A stretch of 64,000 bases of DNA, from assembly GCA_031385325.1 (NCBI GenBank), contig JANNBJ010000006.1, positions 3,065 through 67,064 on the forward strand, given 5' to 3'. The position numbers were made by a program, and so were the translations under genes. The stretch comes from SYFY01 sp031385325 (GTDB lineage Bacteria; Pseudomonadota; Gammaproteobacteria; Pseudomonadales; Azotimanducaceae). Every line of letters begins with the position of its first letter. Positions within the stretch are counted from its first letter, which is position 1. Below the pieces are notes generated by a model. That model was not told the DNA's origin. It saw only the letters and a program-made list of their open reading frames with translations, and did not search any database. This document shows positions 18,774-27,668 of the stretch, in pieces.

Positions 18774-19199
18774 GTCTTCCACCATCGGCAGCTTTTCCTC
18801 CGCGACCAGAAATTCCTGTAACTCCTTTAACGCTTCCTCTTTCAGCGTTTCCCGTCCTTCTGTCGTTGAGACCGCGTTCTCATCCTGTCGTGACAACGCC
18901 AGGATGATAATGCTTCGCAACGCAGGTTTATGGTTCGTTACCGCCTCCCGCGCCGTTGGTCCTCTCACTTGAAGAGCAACATCCGTCTTGATGTATGCAA
19001 GCCGTCCAGTGTCTGCGACCCCCACATTCGTCACGAACGTCGGATCAAGTTCCGCATACAGGACGGTGGATTCGTCTACTGCCGCGCCTTCGCCCTCTGG
19101 CGCCGCATGTTCCTGGGCATCAACTGACGAAGCCAGTAGCAGCAATGTACCGAGGGTGGCTAGCCAAAAGTGTCGATCTGGGAAGTCATAAGTACGCAT
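18741..19199 (-). CDS. FliL-like exported protein
   Basis: The 152 residues comprise a signal peptide (about 1-28) and a FliL-type SPFH-like domain: ELDPTFVTNV, then a helix with PALRSIIILALSRQ, and a C-terminal LLFTNFIVQ strand. FliL normally sits at the flagellar basal body. No flagellar gene is near, so this copy may serve another envelope complex. It resembles stand-alone gammaproteobacterial FliL-like proteins. Confidence 0.7.
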   Translation of the reverse strand: MRTYDFPDRHFWLATLGTLLLLASSVDAQEHAAPEGEGAAVDESTVLYAELDPTFVTNVGVADTGRLAYIKTDVALQVRGPTAREAVTNHKPALRSIIILALSRQDENAVSTTEGRETLKEEALKELQEFLVAEEKLPMVEDLLFTNFIVQR

Positions 19200-19297
19200 C
19201 GTTCAACCAATTCCGTCGGTGTGCTGTCAGCCAAGCATAGTTGACGCCCGGCAGCCTGCCAGTAACCTTCTGCAACTCCCCTTCAAACGACTGAACC

Positions 19298-20281
19298 ATG
19301 AAAGCAGTACTTTGCACGCACCACGGAATGCCCGAAGAACTGGTACTGACCGAAGTGCCAGAACCCATACCAGGCCCAGGCCAGCTGTTGATTGATGTGC
19401 ATGCCAGTGCACTGAACTTCCCGGATGTCCTGATGATCCAGGGGAAATACCAGAGCCAGCCTCCCTTGCCTTTCGTTCCAGGCTCCGAAATTGCTGGCAC
19501 CATTTCGAGCGTCGGAGCTTTGGTAACCGGTTGGCAAATTGGAGACCGTGTTTTCGGCGGTGTCGGGCACGGCGGGTTCGCCGAGAAAGTGGTGGTGTCA
19601 GCAGGCGCGCTGCGCCGGATCCCGCAGAGCATGGACTTCGTCACAGCTTCGGGTATCAGCACAACCTACGGCACTTCCTACTACGCCCTCAAACAACGAG
19701 CAGCGCTCCAGCCCTGCGAAACCTTGCTGGTGACTGGCGCGGGAGGCGGCGTTGGAATCGCGGCTGTTGAACTTGGCCGCGCGATGGGCGCGCGGGTGAT
19801 CGCCGCTGCCAGCTCAGAAGAAAAGCTGGCCCTCGCCGCAAGCGCTGGCGCGACTGATCTGATCAACTATTCCGATGGCAAGCTGAAAGACAAGGTCAAG
19901 GCACTGACCGGCGGCAAAGGTGTGGACGTGATTTACGATCCTGTTGGTGGTGCGCTATTCGATGACTGCATGCGTTCGATTGCCTGGTACGGCCGTGTGC
20001 TCGTCATTGGATTCGCCGATGGCGAAATACCCAAGCTGCCAACCAATCTGGTGCTCCTCAAAAGCTGCCAGGTGATTGGCGTTTTCTATGGTGCGTGGAC
20101 CGCGCGCGATCCAGCGGGTGCCGCGCAAAATATGCAGGAAGTCCTCTCGATGTTTAGCGCTGGAAAACTGCAGGCTAAAGTTGGCGCCAGGTTTGCCATG
20201 AACGACTACGCTCCCGCGATGCGCGCTCTGATGGAAAGGCGCGCAGTCGGCAAGGTTGTGCTGAGCATCAAGGAGTCATGA
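19298..20281 (+). CDS. NADPH:quinone oxidoreductase family protein
   Basis: This zinc-free medium-chain dehydrogenase/reductase has 327 residues: a GroES-like N-terminal domain with PFVPGSEIAG and a Rossmann motif GAGGGVGIAAVELG. It should reduce quinones or enones with NADPH. The stop overlaps the dsbB start, suggesting shared transcription. Confidence 0.85.
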   Translation: MKAVLCTHHGMPEELVLTEVPEPIPGPGQLLIDVHASALNFPDVLMIQGKYQSQPPLPFVPGSEIAGTISSVGALVTGWQIGDRVFGGVGHGGFAEKVVVSAGALRRIPQSMDFVTASGISTTYGTSYYALKQRAALQPCETLLVTGAGGGVGIAAVELGRAMGARVIAAASSEEKLALAASAGATDLINYSDGKLKDKVKALTGGKGVDVIYDPVGGALFDDCMRSIAWYGRVLVIGFADGEIPKLPTNLVLLKSCQVIGVFYGAWTARDPAGAAQNMQEVLSMFSAGKLQAKVGARFAMNDYAPAMRALMERRAVGKVVLSIKES

Positions 20282-20769
20282 TGTCACTCAAAGCGCTTAT
20301 GAGTCAGCGGTGGGAATGGCTAGCCATCGCGCTCACAGGCTCGATGTTGGCCAGCGCGCTGATTATGGAACACGCGATGGGACTGGTGCCCTGCCCGTTA
20401 TGCCTGATGCAGCGAGTCTGGATGATCTTCGTCGGCGTCGTAGCGGTAGCGGGACTTACGCATGGGCGCAGCATCGGCATTTACCCTCTGCTCGGTGTTC
20501 TCACTGCGGGAATCGGCGGCGGTTTTTCGATCAGACATCTTTATCTGCAGACTCTGCCACCGAGCGAAGCCCCTTCCTGCGGCCCTGATCTGGGGTACAT
20601 GTTCAACAACTTCCCGCTTGCCGATGTGCTGGCCGCGATGACTCGCGGCACAGGCGAGTGTGCAAAAGTTGATTCGATCATCGACGTCCTGATTCCCCTT
20701 GGCGCGCTGACAGGCTTTGTTCTGCTCGTCGTGGTCTGCAGCAGAGGCCTGCTAGCTCGAGCGCCCTGA
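20278..20769 (+). CDS. dsbB: Disulfide bond formation protein B
   Basis: A four-helix inner-membrane protein of 163 residues. The quinone-side pair is CPLC (Cys39/Cys42) and the DsbA-facing pair Cys101 and Cys128 lies in the second periplasmic loop. It re-oxidises DsbA and passes electrons to ubiquinone. Its position beside an Rsd/AlgQ gene matches the Pseudomonas dsbB2-algQ pair. Two adjacent ATG codons are possible starts. Confidence 0.92.
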   Translation: MMSLKALMSQRWEWLAIALTGSMLASALIMEHAMGLVPCPLCLMQRVWMIFVGVVAVAGLTHGRSIGIYPLLGVLTAGIGGGFSIRHLYLQTLPPSEAPSCGPDLGYMFNNFPLADVLAAMTRGTGECAKVDSIIDVLIPLGALTGFVLLVVVCSRGLLARAP

Positions 20770-20867
20770 CCAAACAAGAGCACACCTCTCGAACACAGAG
20801 TTTCGTGAACTGGCAGGAATTCATTTCGCTGCTATGTTTACAAGGAATTTCAAACGAGAGGGGAGCC

Positions 20868-21302
20868 ATGACAACAGCCAACGACGATTTCAACGAGCGT
20901 TTCTACACTGGGCGCCAGCGTTTGCTCAGCTATCTGCTCAAGCTTGATCATGCAATCGATGCAGACACCTCTGACCTCGCACAAGCAGTGACGATCCGAT
21001 TTTGCGACTCACTGATCGACTACCTTTCAACGGGACACTTTCAGATTCTGGAGCGCTACCAGCCGTCGCGAGACGAAATCGCCGCCTTCGAAGCCACAAC
21101 TCGGCAAGCGCTTGCGTTCAGTGACCAATTCGGCAATGGTGAACCTTTGAATCTGCACGACTTCCGCTTGCGCCTTGAGGAACTTGCCTTCGTACTCGAT
21201 ACCCGAATGGACGTCGAGGACGAGATCATCCAGCGAGCGCGGCGCAGAAGCTACCAAGGTCGTACGACCCAACCCGCAACACGACAACCTGCTATTGCCT
21301 GA
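20868..21302 (+). CDS. rsd: Rsd/AlgQ family regulator of sigma D
   Basis: The 144-residue all-helical protein has RFCDSLIDYLSTGHFQILERY and a C-terminal LALVLDTR-like segment (ELAFVLDTRMDVEDEII) as in Rsd and AlgQ. These bind sigma-70 region 4 and shift polymerase to other sigma factors. GAGGGGAG directly upstream supports the ATG at 20868. A longer frame from 20805 is unlikely. Confidence 0.85.
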   Translation: MTTANDDFNERFYTGRQRLLSYLLKLDHAIDADTSDLAQAVTIRFCDSLIDYLSTGHFQILERYQPSRDEIAAFEATTRQALAFSDQFGNGEPLNLHDFRLRLEELAFVLDTRMDVEDEIIQRARRRSYQGRTTQPATRQPAIA

Positions 21303-21986
21303 GCATTGTTGGCCAGACCCGACGCGACGATTCGATCGCGCTTGGGCCTGCTGCACCTGAGCGTGAATAACAACAGGAAGACCACCATCAGCGATCCGCT
21401 GTGGTGAATATATGGCAATAATATTTACGTTATCGTGGCGAAATACGCGCCCACGAATACTGGTTCAACAATATGTCTCCAGCCAGTTTCTGGTTTCGCC
21501 GCGTCGCTCGCATGAGAACGTCGACTACCCACGTAACCAAAAAGCCCACCCGGCTTGGATTTTTTGTCGAATGAGGCTCCTGCCGGTCCAAATTAACCAG
21601 CCAAGATTTCTGACGCGCTGGGGAAAAGTAATTTCCAGAAACTCAACCATATAGACAGTTTATTTTTCTTATTTCGCGTCGATTCCAAGACCCACGTCAT
21701 GTTTTTACAGAATCAAGCCTGATTTAACTACGCGAACCTAGATAGCTCACATTTTGCGGTGCTATAGTCAAATGGACCGAGCGGATCCAAACCAGACATA
21801 TATCAAGGATTACAAGTACTAAGCGGCGGTAGCTACGGCGATGCCGAGACATGGAAGTCAGGGGTATTGGCGCTTGGAATGGCGGTTCGAACCCGGGAGT
21901 GTACCGGGTGGGACCAGAGATTCCGGGGGACGTATTCAAATCCGGGAGTCCAACTTCCAGATCTGAAGGTATAGGACACAGACGCT
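21303..21986. other. 684-base intergenic region upstream of the ParA-like gene
   Basis: It is lower in GC than its flanks around 21400-21740. It contains a possible terminator (21537-21566). No reading frame looks protein-like; the 80-codon frame at 21412 has no ribosome binding site or recognisable composition. The last 150 bases are G-rich with runs such as CCGGGGG and may be folded leader RNA. Confidence 0.45.
21537..21566 (+). terminator. Possible intrinsic terminator after rsd
   Basis: AGCC/GGCT flanked by CCA/TGG can pair, with an A-rich bulge, and is followed by ATTTTTTG. It lies 235 bases after rsd on the same strand. The stem is short, so the call is weak. Confidence 0.35.
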
Positions 21987-22772
21987 ATGGCGGACATACC
22001 GCGTCGCATTCTTGTCGTTAATGGCAAGGGTGGTTGCGGAAAAACGACTGTCGCGACCAATCTCGCTGCCATGATGGCGAGAGGCTCAGTCATGTCTGCC
22101 GAAGGTAACCAGTCACCACAAAAAGTTGTCTTGATCGACCATGATCCCCAGGCAAGCAGCAGCTTCTGGGCAGAACAGCGTGGCCCGGATCTGCCTGCCA
22201 TTCACGTCATCCAGGCGCATCAAAAAGCCGGCATGTACCAGACCCAGTCATTTGCATATCGTGTTCCATTTGGCACCGACGTCGTCATCGTCGATGCACA
22301 CTCAAACTCGCGCGACCGTGACCTTGAATCGCTTCTGAAGCAGTCTGACATCATCCTCGTTCCTATCCTCGCTTCACCTATCGACATTCGAGCTGGTGGC
22401 AGGTTCATCGCAGAACTTCTGACGCATCGCATCTTCCGCGCCGCGCCCCGACCTGTTGGGGTCATCGCGAATCGAGTGCAGCCGAAGTCCGAAACTGCGC
22501 TGAAGTTGCAGCATTTCCTGGAATGCCTCGACGTGCCCAGCGTGGCCACTTTTCGCGACACACCGGCCTACCATGAAGCCATGGAAAAAGGGCGCGGAAT
22601 CGCAGAGCTGCCTGATTCACGTGGTGCAAGGCGTGAGTACGCCGAGTGGAAGTCTCTAGTACACTGGATCGAGACCCAACCTTTGGGTGAAACTCGCATT
22701 TCGGACGCCATCAGATCCATGCCCCTCGCGGCATCTCGGCGACCTGACCCTTCGACGTCTGCTCAAGCCTGA
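21987..22772 (+). CDS. ParA/MinD-type ATPase
   Basis: The 261-residue P-loop ATPase has the deviant Walker A motif GKGGCGKTT (13-21, signature Lys14) and Walker A' LIDHDPQAS. The Walker B strand ends VVIVDAHSN, where classical ParA has DTPP. No parB or parS is visible. Such lone ParA proteins position varied cargo, or act like VirC1. A 684-base leader precedes it and yheS follows 50 bases later. Confidence 0.8.
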   Translation: MADIPRRILVVNGKGGCGKTTVATNLAAMMARGSVMSAEGNQSPQKVVLIDHDPQASSSFWAEQRGPDLPAIHVIQAHQKAGMYQTQSFAYRVPFGTDVVIVDAHSNSRDRDLESLLKQSDIILVPILASPIDIRAGGRFIAELLTHRIFRAAPRPVGVIANRVQPKSETALKLQHFLECLDVPSVATFRDTPAYHEAMEKGRGIAELPDSRGARREYAEWKSLVHWIETQPLGETRISDAIRSMPLAASRRPDPSTSAQA

Positions 22773-22822
22773 AAGGCTTTCGTTGAGCTGCCGCCGAAAA
22801 CAAGTGGCGGACCAGTCAAGAC

Positions 22823-24712
22823 ATGATCACTGCATCAAACATCACCTTCAAACGTGGCGAGACGACCATTTTCGAAGCACTGTCGTTCGTGATCCATGCT
22901 GGCCAGAAGGTCGGTGTGGTCGGACGCAATGGGGCGGGCAAGTCTACGTTGTTCCGGTTTTTCGGCTTCGGCCTTGAACCGGAAATTGGCGACCTCGACT
23001 ATCCGACCAAATGGCGAATCTCCCAGCTGCGGCAAGAGATCGATGATACAGACCGCCCCGCCCTCGAATTCGTCATTGATGGGCACCGTGAATTGCGGCG
23101 GGTCGAGCGGGAACTCGAAATCCTGCACAAACAGCAGGCACCGGATGGAACGCGCCTGGCTGCCTTGCACGCCAGTTTCCAAGATCTGGGCGGCCACGAA
23201 GCCGAAGCGAACGCTGCCGCGATCCTGCATGGCCTCGGTTTTGAAGCCGCCGATTTCACCCGGTCTTTCAATACCTTTTCCGGCGGCTGGCGAATTCGCC
23301 TGGGCTTGGCGCAGGCATTGATGTGTCCGGCAGAACTCCTGCTGCTCGACGAGCCGACCAACCACCTGGATCTCGAAGCAACGATCTGGCTTGAGCAGTT
23401 TCTCGGCCGGTTCCAGGGCACGCTTCTGGTGATAGCACACGATCGGCAATTTCTGGATCGGGTCTGCTCCCACACATTGCACATTCTCAAGGGCACCGCG
23501 CGTGTGTATCGAGGCGGGTATTCACAGTTCGAGCGCGCCCGCGCCGAAGAGGCTCTTCGCGAAACACGATTCTCGGAAAAACGTGACGCGGAGATTGCCC
23601 ACATCTCCAAGTTCGTTGCCCGGTTTCGTGCCAAAGCCAGTAAAGCGAGACAGGTTCAAAGCCGAATTCGCACCCTGGAGAAGTTACTTGAAGTCGCTCC
23701 GGCACGAACCGACAGCCCCTACCGGGTGAATTTTGCCAATCCCGTGAAAATGTCCAACCCATTGCTCCACCTTCGCGAGGTCGCCTTGGGGTACGCCGAG
23801 CAGACGATTCTCTCGAACATCTCCCAGTCAATTTTGCCCGGTGATCGAATTGGTGTACTTGGCGCCAACGGCGCTGGCAAGACGACGCTTTTACGGTGCC
23901 TGGTTGGCGATCTTGAAGTGCAGAGTGGTGCATTGACTCGCGGCGATCACTCGAGCACCGGCTATTTTTCACAACATCAAATGGAAGTGCTGGACGGACA
24001 ACTTGCGCCATTGAAGCAGCTGCACCGTCACAGCCCGACGCTCAGTGAGCAAGCCATTCGGAATTTGCTTGGCGGCTGGGGGTTCGACGGAAAGATGGTC
24101 GAACGTCCGATTTCAACATTGTCCGGGGGCGAAAAGGCTCGCCTCGTGCTGGCGATGATCGCCCACGAAAAGCCTGCCATCCTGGTACTCGACGAGCCGA
24201 CCAACCACCTGGATATCGACATGCGCGATGCACTCGCGTTGGCACTCCAGAACTACGAAGGCGCTCTGATTGTGGTTTCTCACGATCGCCACATGATCGA
24301 AGCCGTTTGCGACGAGTTATGGGTTCTGCGCGGCGGCACCATCAATCGTCTTGCTGGAGATCTGGACGACTACCTCGCCCTGCAAAAAGAAGCGACGGGA
24401 AACCAGCGAGAACTAACCGAGGTACCGACGACTGCGTCGAAGAAGCTCGAGCGCCAGCAACGGGCGTCGAACAGGCTCCAGCAATCGGAGTTACGCAAGC
24501 GGGTGAAGTCGCTGGAAAAGGAAATGGATACCAAGGCCGCTGGCCTCGCGGCGGTCGAGACCAGGCTCGCCGACCCTGAGATCTATCACGGCCTTTCCGC
24601 TGAAGAAATGAACGAGATGCTCCGCGAAGCCGCAAGAACGCGCACCCGGCTCGAGGGAATCGAGCGCGAATGGTTGCAGGCGGCGGAGGATCTGGAGCAG
24701 ATCCGTGACTGA
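22823..24712 (+). CDS. yheS: ABC-F ribosome-associated ATPase YheS
   Basis: The 629-residue protein has two ABC domains (Walker A GRNGAGKS at 34-41 and GANGAGKT near 350; signatures FSGGWR and LSGGEK; LLLDEPTNHLDL twice), an ABC-F linker (KASKARQVQSR) and a C-terminal coiled coil. It closely resembles E. coli YheS, including YVIDG-like EFVIDGHREL. ABC-F proteins act on the ribosome to resolve difficult translation and are not transporters. Confidence 0.92.
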   Translation: MITASNITFKRGETTIFEALSFVIHAGQKVGVVGRNGAGKSTLFRFFGFGLEPEIGDLDYPTKWRISQLRQEIDDTDRPALEFVIDGHRELRRVERELEILHKQQAPDGTRLAALHASFQDLGGHEAEANAAAILHGLGFEAADFTRSFNTFSGGWRIRLGLAQALMCPAELLLLDEPTNHLDLEATIWLEQFLGRFQGTLLVIAHDRQFLDRVCSHTLHILKGTARVYRGGYSQFERARAEEALRETRFSEKRDAEIAHISKFVARFRAKASKARQVQSRIRTLEKLLEVAPARTDSPYRVNFANPVKMSNPLLHLREVALGYAEQTILSNISQSILPGDRIGVLGANGAGKTTLLRCLVGDLEVQSGALTRGDHSSTGYFSQHQMEVLDGQLAPLKQLHRHSPTLSEQAIRNLLGGWGFDGKMVERPISTLSGGEKARLVLAMIAHEKPAILVLDEPTNHLDIDMRDALALALQNYEGALIVVSHDRHMIEAVCDELWVLRGGTINRLAGDLDDYLALQKEATGNQRELTEVPTTASKKLERQQRASNRLQQSELRKRVKSLEKEMDTKAAGLAAVETRLADPEIYHGLSAEEMNEMLREAARTRTRLEGIEREWLQAAEDLEQIRD

Positions 24713-25637
24713 TGGCACACCACCTGCCGAACTCCTGGTGGACTCGACATTGGTACTTCGAGTGATTGAAAACCAGGCGCCTGCCTGGTCGAAATATGCA
24801 ATCGAGCCATTTGAGACGGGATGGGATAACGCATTGTTCCGGTTGGGTGACCAGCACCTTGTTCGGATGCCACGTCGGCAGTCAGCCGATGAACCTCTGC
24901 GCCACGAGCAGCGGATTCTTCCCTTTCTTCAACCACGCCTGAAAGTACCGATTCCGACACCCGTAGTCATCGGCAAGCCTGATACACACTTCCCGTGGCA
25001 TTGGAGTGTCGTACCGTATTTTGCCGCTTCCACGGCGAACAAATCTCCCCTGGATCGGCGTGGTGCCATACAGTGGGCAGAGTTCATGGCAGACCTGCAT
25101 CGCCCATATCTGCACGGTGTAGATCCAGTATCCCCAGAGAATCCTTACCGTGGAGTTGACATCAACTCTCGTCGGTCGAGCCTGGACGACAGACTCAACC
25201 AGTTGAATCGACTAGGCGAACCCATTCCCGATCCGCTACGAGGAGCCTGGCGCACCGCTTTAGCCCAACCTCCTTCCACATTGCAGGTCTGGATACATGG
25301 CGATCCTCACGCACGCAACGTACTGTGCAGGTCCGGCGCGTTGGCGGCTGTCATCGATTGGGGAGATATCACCACCGGAGATCCCGCGAGCGATCTGGGC
25401 AGTTTCTGGATGCTGATACACGATACCGTCGTCCGTAACGAAGCCGTTCAACGTTATCTGGCAACTACTTCATTTTCCCTGACCACCGCAGAATCAAACG
25501 CGCTGTTGCTGCGAGCCAGAGGTTGGGCTGTTTTCTATGGAGTGGTGTTGCTGGCAACCGGACTGGTCGATCACGCGGAACATGCCGCTATGGGTCGTGC
25601 AACTTTCCAGAATCTTCTGGGGCAGGGCTTTGGTTAG
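24705..25637 (+). CDS. Aminoglycoside-phosphotransferase-family kinase
   Basis: The 310 residues have the APH fold: the catalytic HGDPHARN loop (198-205) and the metal motif IDWGD (217-221). The real substrate is unknown and resistance should not be assumed. Start GTG overlaps the yheS stop. The end overlaps the convergent PDZ gene by 50 bases. Confidence 0.82.
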   Translation: MTDGTPPAELLVDSTLVLRVIENQAPAWSKYAIEPFETGWDNALFRLGDQHLVRMPRRQSADEPLRHEQRILPFLQPRLKVPIPTPVVIGKPDTHFPWHWSVVPYFAASTANKSPLDRRGAIQWAEFMADLHRPYLHGVDPVSPENPYRGVDINSRRSSLDDRLNQLNRLGEPIPDPLRGAWRTALAQPPSTLQVWIHGDPHARNVLCRSGALAAVIDWGDITTGDPASDLGSFWMLIHDTVVRNEAVQRYLATTSFSLTTAESNALLLRARGWAVFYGVVLLATGLVDHAEHAAMGRATFQNLLGQGFG

Positions 25638-26574
25638 CCGCACGTGCCGGCGCTTGCGGTGCGACAGGTGGCGTTGGCGACGCCGGAACGGATCGTTCAT
25701 CAAAGCGATAGACATACACACGATCCTGGCCATCTGATCGATAGTCACGAGGATTGATGTCCAAAGCAATTTCGGCGCCCTGGCGTCGGACCAGAACTTT
25801 TTTGGCTGCCTCTCCGGCCAACAAAAAAGTCTGGGCATCTGCGGCATTTGCCGCCTGACGACCATCCACTGCTAACAGGACATCTCCAGCTTTCAAACCG
25901 CCTGAATGCTCCGGGACATGCACTATAAGGATGCCGTTTTGCACACCGAAGTACTGGGCCAGCTCACCCGAGACATCAATCAGAACTGCTGTACTGGCTT
26001 CCGGATCGAGCATGAACCGCGCAATGGACTTGAAGCCTTCCTCTTCGACCCAGGGCGCCAGTTTCGGCTCAATCGTCGCAAGTGCGCTTTGGAACATCCC
26101 CGTTGTAGTGACTTCGACGACCGTTGTCTTCCCGCCGCGTCGATAACTCAAATCAACCGAATCACCGGGCTTTAGCGCCTGGACCACCTCCATCAGCACT
26201 GCACCAGGATCAGACTTGCCGACGAGGTCGACATCCTCCACACCTACCAATATGTCACCGGCGGCGAGACCTGCGGCCGCAGCTCCACCACCGGGTGTCA
26301 CACCAGACAACTCAATGCCCTCCTCATTGCCTTGGTGTTCCAGCAGGATTCCGAGAAAGGCCCGCTCCTGGTCGGGCTTTGAATGCGCATAGGCTTCGAC
26401 CACAGCTGCACGCAACTCGGCCGCGGCGGCATCGAGCTTCACTCTCGCCGCTTCAACACGCGCATCGGTCTCGGGGTGGCGTTTGTTGTCACTCGCTGCA
26501 GCGGTCAACGTCAGTTGTCCGACGAACATCTGTGCAACGACCAGTAGCATTGGAAAGACCAGCTTCGGATTCAT
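25588..26574 (-). CDS. Exported protein with two PDZ domains
   Basis: The 328 residues contain a signal peptide (about 1-27), a helical stretch (40-65) and two PDZ-like domains: GIELSGVTPGGGAAAAGLAAGDILVG is the core of the first (about 75-155) and GILIVHVPEHSGGLKAGDVLLAVDG of the second (about 190-275). A Pro/Ala-rich tail follows. No protease triad is present. It is third in a sigma/anti-sigma/PDZ operon (17-base gap), so a periplasmic sensing role is likely. AAGGAGA precedes the ATG. Confidence 0.8.
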   Translation of the reverse strand: MNPKLVFPMLLVVAQMFVGQLTLTAAASDNKRHPETDARVEAARVKLDAAAAELRAAVVEAYAHSKPDQERAFLGILLEHQGNEEGIELSGVTPGGGAAAAGLAAGDILVGVEDVDLVGKSDPGAVLMEVVQALKPGDSVDLSYRRGGKTTVVEVTTTGMFQSALATIEPKLAPWVEEEGFKSIARFMLDPEASTAVLIDVSGELAQYFGVQNGILIVHVPEHSGGLKAGDVLLAVDGRQAANAADAQTFLLAGEAAKKVLVRRQGAEIALDINPRDYRSDGQDRVYVYRFDERSVPASPTPPVAPQAPARAANQSPAPEDSGKLHDP

Positions 26575-26591
26575 GGTGACAAATCTCCTTT

Positions 26592-27131
26592 TCAGTACAC
26601 AGCGTACTGAGGGCTCGGTTCAATGGGCTGCTGCACAACCTGCAGTACTTCCATCAGTTCCACACGGCGTTGCCATAACAATTCTTTTTGGTGCATCGAC
26701 GCGACCGAGCCATTCTGGCTTGCGTCCAACAGTTGACTGTCTCCGTCAGCAAGCCTGAACAACAGCGCCTGCTCGCTCGAACTTCCGCTGTAGCGGGACG
26801 GGCTCATCAATTCACCCTCCAGTTCGCGTGATCGATCTTGCAATGCCGCCAGGTTGCCACGTGAAAGCTCGACCCCATCGTCTTGAGTGAGGGGCTGGAT
26901 GAGGAGGGTGACTGCCACGATCAGCGCTGTTGCAACCAGCGCCAGCGGCCAAGAGAACGTTTCGGAGTCGTGATGAGGTTTTGTCTTTTTCGCCTGAGAC
27001 TGTTGAATTTCGTCCCACTGTTCGGCCCTTGCCTGGAGATAATCTGGCAGCCTTCCCAGTGCGTCCTTGATCTCACGCAGCCTGGCCAAACGGTGCTGCG
27101 CGTCGAGATCGCTTTCAAAAGTTGCCGTCAC
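26592..27131 (-). CDS. Membrane-anchored anti-sigma-like protein
   Basis: From GTG 27131 it has 179 residues: a cytoplasmic helical part, one membrane helix (61-79) and a periplasmic part. The frame continues upstream as LEDLLALRDGESVAAE, a very anti-sigma-like beginning, to the codon right after the sigma stop (27185), but no ATG is there; CTG at 27179 is one option. It lacks the zinc-binding Cys/His of ZAS anti-sigma factors. It lies between the ECF sigma and PDZ genes. Confidence 0.65.
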   Translation of the reverse strand: MTATFESDLDAQHRLARLREIKDALGRLPDYLQARAEQWDEIQQSQAKKTKPHHDSETFSWPLALVATALIVAVTLLIQPLTQDDGVELSRGNLAALQDRSRELEGELMSPSRYSGSSSEQALLFRLADGDSQLLDASQNGSVASMHQKELLWQRRVELMEVLQVVQQPIEPSPQYAVY

Positions 27132-27185
27132 CTCCGCGGCGACTGACTCTCCGTCGCGGAGAGCGAGGAGATCTTCCAGTGTGGT

Positions 27186-27629
27186 CTATTTTTCATTCTG
27201 GCTCTGCCAATGGGTCAAAAGGAATTCATAAGCTTGGGACAATTGGGATTTCGAGTAACTCGGGGTCTTGCCCATCAGATCGCCTATTTCTCGATGTGTA
27301 TAACCCTCGACGTCGTGCGACCACACAACCATGCGTGTCTCTGGCTGCAGGCGTGCAAGCATCCTCTCGAGATCCGAGATGCCTCCCATGCGATCTTCAC
27401 CCTCAAGCGCATCCGGTACCTCCTCCGCCTCGTCGAGGGCCCGGCGAAGGGACCACGGGGATCGCAGTCGCATGAGACATTGATTGATCGCCACAGTTCG
27501 CACCCAGCCCAGCAACGCGGAGGGATGAACTATGGTTGCCGCGCGATCAAGAACCTGCATGAAAACGTCCTGCAGGATTTCATCAGCCGCCGAGCGACTG
27601 CCCAGCATTCGCCACGCCACACTCAACAC
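27186..27629 (-). CDS. ECF sigma factor, N-terminus separated by an in-frame stop
   Basis: Region 2 is visible (RMLGSRSAADEILQDVFMQVL, then GWVRTVAINQCL) and region 4 (LQPETRMVVWSHDVEGYTHREIGDLM, a helix-turn-helix). As given it starts at a GTG within region 2. The conserved frame extends upstream through FQLLSP to a TGA at 27669-27671 and on to an ATG at 27734, which would give a normal ECF length of about 182 codons. Either it is a nonsense-mutated gene, an assembly error, or it is made from an internal start. Confidence 0.75.
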   Translation of the reverse strand: MLSVAWRMLGSRSAADEILQDVFMQVLDRAATIVHPSALLGWVRTVAINQCLMRLRSPWSLRRALDEAEEVPDALEGEDRMGGISDLERMLARLQPETRMVVWSHDVEGYTHREIGDLMGKTPSYSKSQLSQAYEFLLTHWQSQNEK

Positions 27630-27668
27630 TGCTGGGGACAGGAGTTGAAACAGGCGGCCAGATGCTTG

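Noticed and set aside
21412..21654. 80-codon frame after rsd
   Set aside because: No ribosome binding site, no recognisable domain, and a possible terminator lies inside it.
21880..21910. A tRNA T-arm-like GGTTCGAACCC sequence upstream of the ParA gene
   Set aside because: The stem pairs only partly and no D-arm, anticodon arm or acceptor stem can be drawn around it.
24705..25637. Aminoglycoside resistance gene
   Set aside because: Only the general APH kinase fold motifs are present; such kinases have many cellular substrates.
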